From: DATFEN01 sp035691285
GTDB lineage: Bacteria; Acidobacteriota; Vicinamibacteria; Fen-336
Reading direction: 5' to 3'
NCBI GenBank assembly: GCA_035691285.1
Contig: DASSJI010000038.1
Coordinates: 1 to 29,602 of the forward strand
Length of the DNA: 29,602 nucleotides
The notes under the pieces were generated by a model. The model searched no databases. It saw nothing but the letters and a program-made list of their open reading frames with translations, and was not told the DNA's origin. Each line of letters opens with the position of its first letter. Position 1 is the stretch's first letter. The position numbers and the translations under genes are program-made. Below are positions 27,310-29,602 of the stretch, one piece after another.

Positions 27310-29602
27310 ATGCCTACCACTCTTCACAGGACCCTTGGGGCCGCGCTGCTGACGCTGTCGGCGGGCCTCGGTGCGACGAGCGCCCACGCGGCGGAGGTCT
27401 GGCTGCAGGCGCAGTCGTTCGGCAAACCCCTGCCGGACGGCGCGTCGGTGCCGATGTGGGGCTTCGCAGCGTGCGGAGCGAACTTCTTGAGCTGCGGGGG
27501 CCCGACGGCGCCGGGACCGGTGATCGACGGCGTGGTCGGCGAGGGCCTCACGGTCCACGTGAAGAACACGCTTGCCGTGCCGATCTCGCTCGTGATCCCC
27601 GGCCTGGCCGGCGCGGGCAACCCGCCGGCGAGGGTCGACGGACGGTATCAGTCGTTCACGGCCGTCGTGGCGGCGGGCGCGACGCGCGACTATTCCTGGA
27701 GCACTCCGCGGCCGGGCACGTTCCTGTACCAGAGCGGCACGCAGCCGTCGATCCAGGTGCCGATGGGTCTCTACGGCGCGCTCGTGGTGCGCGACGGATG
27801 TCCCTCGAGTTGCGTCTACGGTGGCCGCTCCTACGACGCCGAGGCGTTGCTCCTGCTGAGCGAGATCGATCCGGTCCAGAACCAGGCCGTGGCCGATGCC
27901 GTGGCGGCTGACGCGAGTTCGCCGGCGTATCCCGGCACCGTTCGCTACACACCGAAGTACTTTCTCGTGAACGGCGAGCCCTTCGACAAGGCCGTCACTG
28001 GCTCGAACCTGATCCCGGCCGGCGCAGCGGACGACGACACGCTGCTGGTCCGGCTGCTCAACGCCGGTCTGCGATCGCACGTGGCGGCCGTCGTCGGGCT
28101 CGACCTCGAGGTCATCGCCGAGGACGCGAACCTGTACCCCACGTCGCGGAAGCACAGCGCGACGCTCCTCCCCGCGGGCAAGACGCACGACGCCTTCGCG
28201 GCCCTGGCCGGCGATCGCACCTACGCCTTCTACGATCGCATGCTCGACTTGACGAACTCCGATGCGCCAGAGGGAGGCATGCTCGCCTACCTGGTCGTCG
28301 GCGCTGGCTCGAGCCTGCCGCCGGGCGCGAGCGAGTTCGTGGCCCGCGACGATGCCTACACGGTCCTCGAGGACTCAAGCGGGAACGTGCTGCACGTCCT
28401 GCTGAACGACGATTCCACCGTCAACACGCCGAGCCTGGTCACGCCGCCCACGAACGGCACGGCGGTTGCGAACGCCGGCGGCACCTTCACCTACACTCCG
28501 AACGCCGACTACTTCGGCAACGACGCCTTCACCTACATCCCGATCAACGGCACCAACGTCGCTACTGTACGGATCACCGTGACGGGAGTGAACGACGTCC
28601 CGGTCGCTGGCCCCGACAGCTACAGCAACAACGTCGGCATGACGATCACGGTGGCGAAGCCTGGCCTGCTCGGCAACGACCAGGACAGGGACGGCGACAC
28701 CCTGACCGCTTCGGCCTCCGTCCCCGGCCTGAGTCTGAGCGCCGATGGATCGTTCACCTACGCGGGCGGCAGCGGCACGTTCCCGTACCAGGTCAGCGAC
28801 GGAACCGTAACCGGGACCGCCACGGGCAGCGTCACCTTCACGATGGGTGTTCCTGCGGGGGTGGCGTTGAACGTGGTGGGACCGAACGACGAGGCCGTGA
28901 CGGAGTACCGCTGGATCGTGGAAGAAGACGTGATGTGGCATCCGGATCCCACCGTGGCGCCCCCCAGCTCGAGCGATCCCGACGCCACGCTGGCGACGAG
29001 CTTCCACAAGAGCTACCTGCCGGTCGTGGCGCAGGGCTGCGTGGGCGGTCGTTGCGAGAGCCCGATCCCCTTCGGGCAGGCGGTCCTCGATCCAGCCAGG
29101 CACTACTTCGTTTCCGTGCTCCCGCTCGACGTCGACTCGGGCAGCGGCCACACCATGGGTGGCGCCCCGCTCCCGCCCGGAGCGGGCTCTGTCACCGTGC
29201 GCGTCAACGCCCAGCCGGTGCCCACGGCACAGGTGAGCGTGCTCGTGTTCGAGGACATGAGCCCGACGAACGGCGCGCCCGACGCGAAGACGGTGGAGCG
29301 GGGCCTGGGCGGTTTCCAGATCCTGGTCGAGGACTCGGCCGGGCGCTACGGCCAGGCCGGCGGACAGATGCTCCAGGACGCCTACGGCGGCTTCCTTCGC
29401 AACGCCAAGGCCGGCCAGCCGGGCTGCGAGAACGCGGCCTCGGCGCCGGACGGGGTGATCCTCACCTGCGACGATGGCACGGCGCTGATCCAGAACCTGC
29501 CGCCGAGCAAATACGGGATCCAGGCGGTGCCGCCCGCCGGCGGACCGGTATGGCTGCAAACCTCGACGATCGAGGGCAGCAAGGTCATCGACGCCTGGGT
29601 GA
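27310..29602 (+). CDS. Exported multicopper-oxidase-like scaffold with cadherin/VCBS-like and SdrD-like domains, partial
   Basis: Open to the right edge (764 residues seen). ATG 27310 follows GGAG; signal peptide 1-28 (GATSAHA). Residues about 28-340 are two cupredoxin domains homologous to those of protein 2 (GTFLYQSGTQPSIQVPMGLYGALVV; YFLVNGEPFDKAV; GGMLAYLVV) with no copper ligands. Then two bacterial cadherin/VCBS-like Ig repeats (about 343-520: ARDDAYTVLEDSSGNVL, FTYTPNADYFGNDAFTY, GVNDVPVAGPDSY). After that comes a beta-rich region with SdrD/CNA-B character (LVFEDMSPTNGAPDAKTVERGLGG; LIQNLPPSKYGIQAVPP). Likely a large secreted or surface protein that anchors the two copper proteins; enzymatic function is not expected from its ligands. 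Confidence 0.87.
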   Translation, partial: MPTTLHRTLGAALLTLSAGLGATSAHAAEVWLQAQSFGKPLPDGASVPMWGFAACGANFLSCGGPTAPGPVIDGVVGEGLTVHVKNTLAVPISLVIPGLAGAGNPPARVDGRYQSFTAVVAAGATRDYSWSTPRPGTFLYQSGTQPSIQVPMGLYGALVVRDGCPSSCVYGGRSYDAEALLLLSEIDPVQNQAVADAVAADASSPAYPGTVRYTPKYFLVNGEPFDKAVTGSNLIPAGAADDDTLLVRLLNAGLRSHVAAVVGLDLEVIAEDANLYPTSRKHSATLLPAGKTHDAFAALAGDRTYAFYDRMLDLTNSDAPEGGMLAYLVVGAGSSLPPGASEFVARDDAYTVLEDSSGNVLHVLLNDDSTVNTPSLVTPPTNGTAVANAGGTFTYTPNADYFGNDAFTYIPINGTNVATVRITVTGVNDVPVAGPDSYSNNVGMTITVAKPGLLGNDQDRDGDTLTASASVPGLSLSADGSFTYAGGSGTFPYQVSDGTVTGTATGSVTFTMGVPAGVALNVVGPNDEAVTEYRWIVEEDVMWHPDPTVAPPSSSDPDATLATSFHKSYLPVVAQGCVGGRCESPIPFGQAVLDPARHYFVSVLPLDVDSGSGHTMGGAPLPPGAGSVTVRVNAQPVPTAQVSVLVFEDMSPTNGAPDAKTVERGLGGFQILVEDSAGRYGQAGGQMLQDAYGGFLRNAKAGQPGCENAASAPDGVILTCDDGTALIQNLPPSKYGIQAVPPAGGPVWLQTSTIEGSKVIDAWV

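Noticed and set aside
1..29602. CRISPR arrays, tRNA or rRNA genes, insertion sequences, prophage
   Set aside because: No direct-repeat array, cloverleaf, transposase or phage structural protein was seen on reading both strands, although short or degenerate elements could escape a reading by eye.

Overview
The window is about 29.6 kb of very GC-rich (roughly 70% by eye), densely coding bacterial chromosome. No rRNA, tRNA, CRISPR array, transposase or phage gene is visible. An outer membrane (porin, small beta-barrel, SCO1 protein, exported cytochrome), an MglA-type GTPase, ArsA-family ATPases, DUF4388 (PATAN) receiver proteins and a hybrid histidine kinase suggest a diderm of the Acidobacteriota/Myxococcota kind. 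The phylum cannot be fixed from this sequence alone. No gap between genes exceeds about 210 bases.

Layout. (1) 1-4166, minus strand: acylating aldehyde dehydrogenase, MltD-like lytic transglycosylase with two LysM domains, and the N-terminal part of ComM. (2) 4309-7140, plus strand: a probable lipoprotein behind a near-consensus sigma-70 promoter, an imperfect 127-base inverted repeat, then a 144-residue unknown protein coupled to a family 4-like glycosyltransferase that apparently starts with CTG. (3) 12258-7151, minus strand: one compact six-gene operon of three tandem ArsA/Get3-like ATPases, a 70-residue protein, a small outer-membrane protein and an MglA-like GTPase with a long C-terminal extension. 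A family 2 glycosyltransferase diverges from it. (4) 13235-14845: a pseudo-receiver/DUF4388 protein whose 3' end overlaps an antisense gene for a small zinc-ribbon protein. (5) 19589-14949, minus strand: porin, short phosphate-binding-like periplasmic protein and hybrid histidine kinase, with no transporter. (6) 19773-22754, plus strand: Crp/Fnr regulator, SCO1 copper chaperone and an exported cytochrome c fused to a periplasmic binding domain (second CTG start). (7) 22766-24554: a second, divergent copy of the zinc-ribbon plus pseudo-receiver/DUF4388 pair. (8) 24651 to the end, plus strand: three exported multicopper-oxidase-like proteins. The third carries cadherin/VCBS-like and SdrD-like domains and runs off the window.

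The most notable signal is a shared promoter design. TTGCG-N4-(C/A)GCAA is followed exactly 22 bases later by TAGGnT, giving a box centred at -41.5. It occurs three times: before zinc-ribbon gene A, before the second pseudo-receiver gene and before the multicopper cluster. This is class II Crp/Fnr architecture, and a Crp/Fnr gene lies between the sites. The multicopper trio looks like a split enzyme. The first protein has a complete type 1 copper set plus one half of the trinuclear-site histidines. The second has the other half but no type 1 cysteine. The third has no ligands and looks like a scaffold. With the SCO1 protein and the cytochrome fusion, this suggests a regulated extracytoplasmic copper/redox system that I do not recognise as a described unit.
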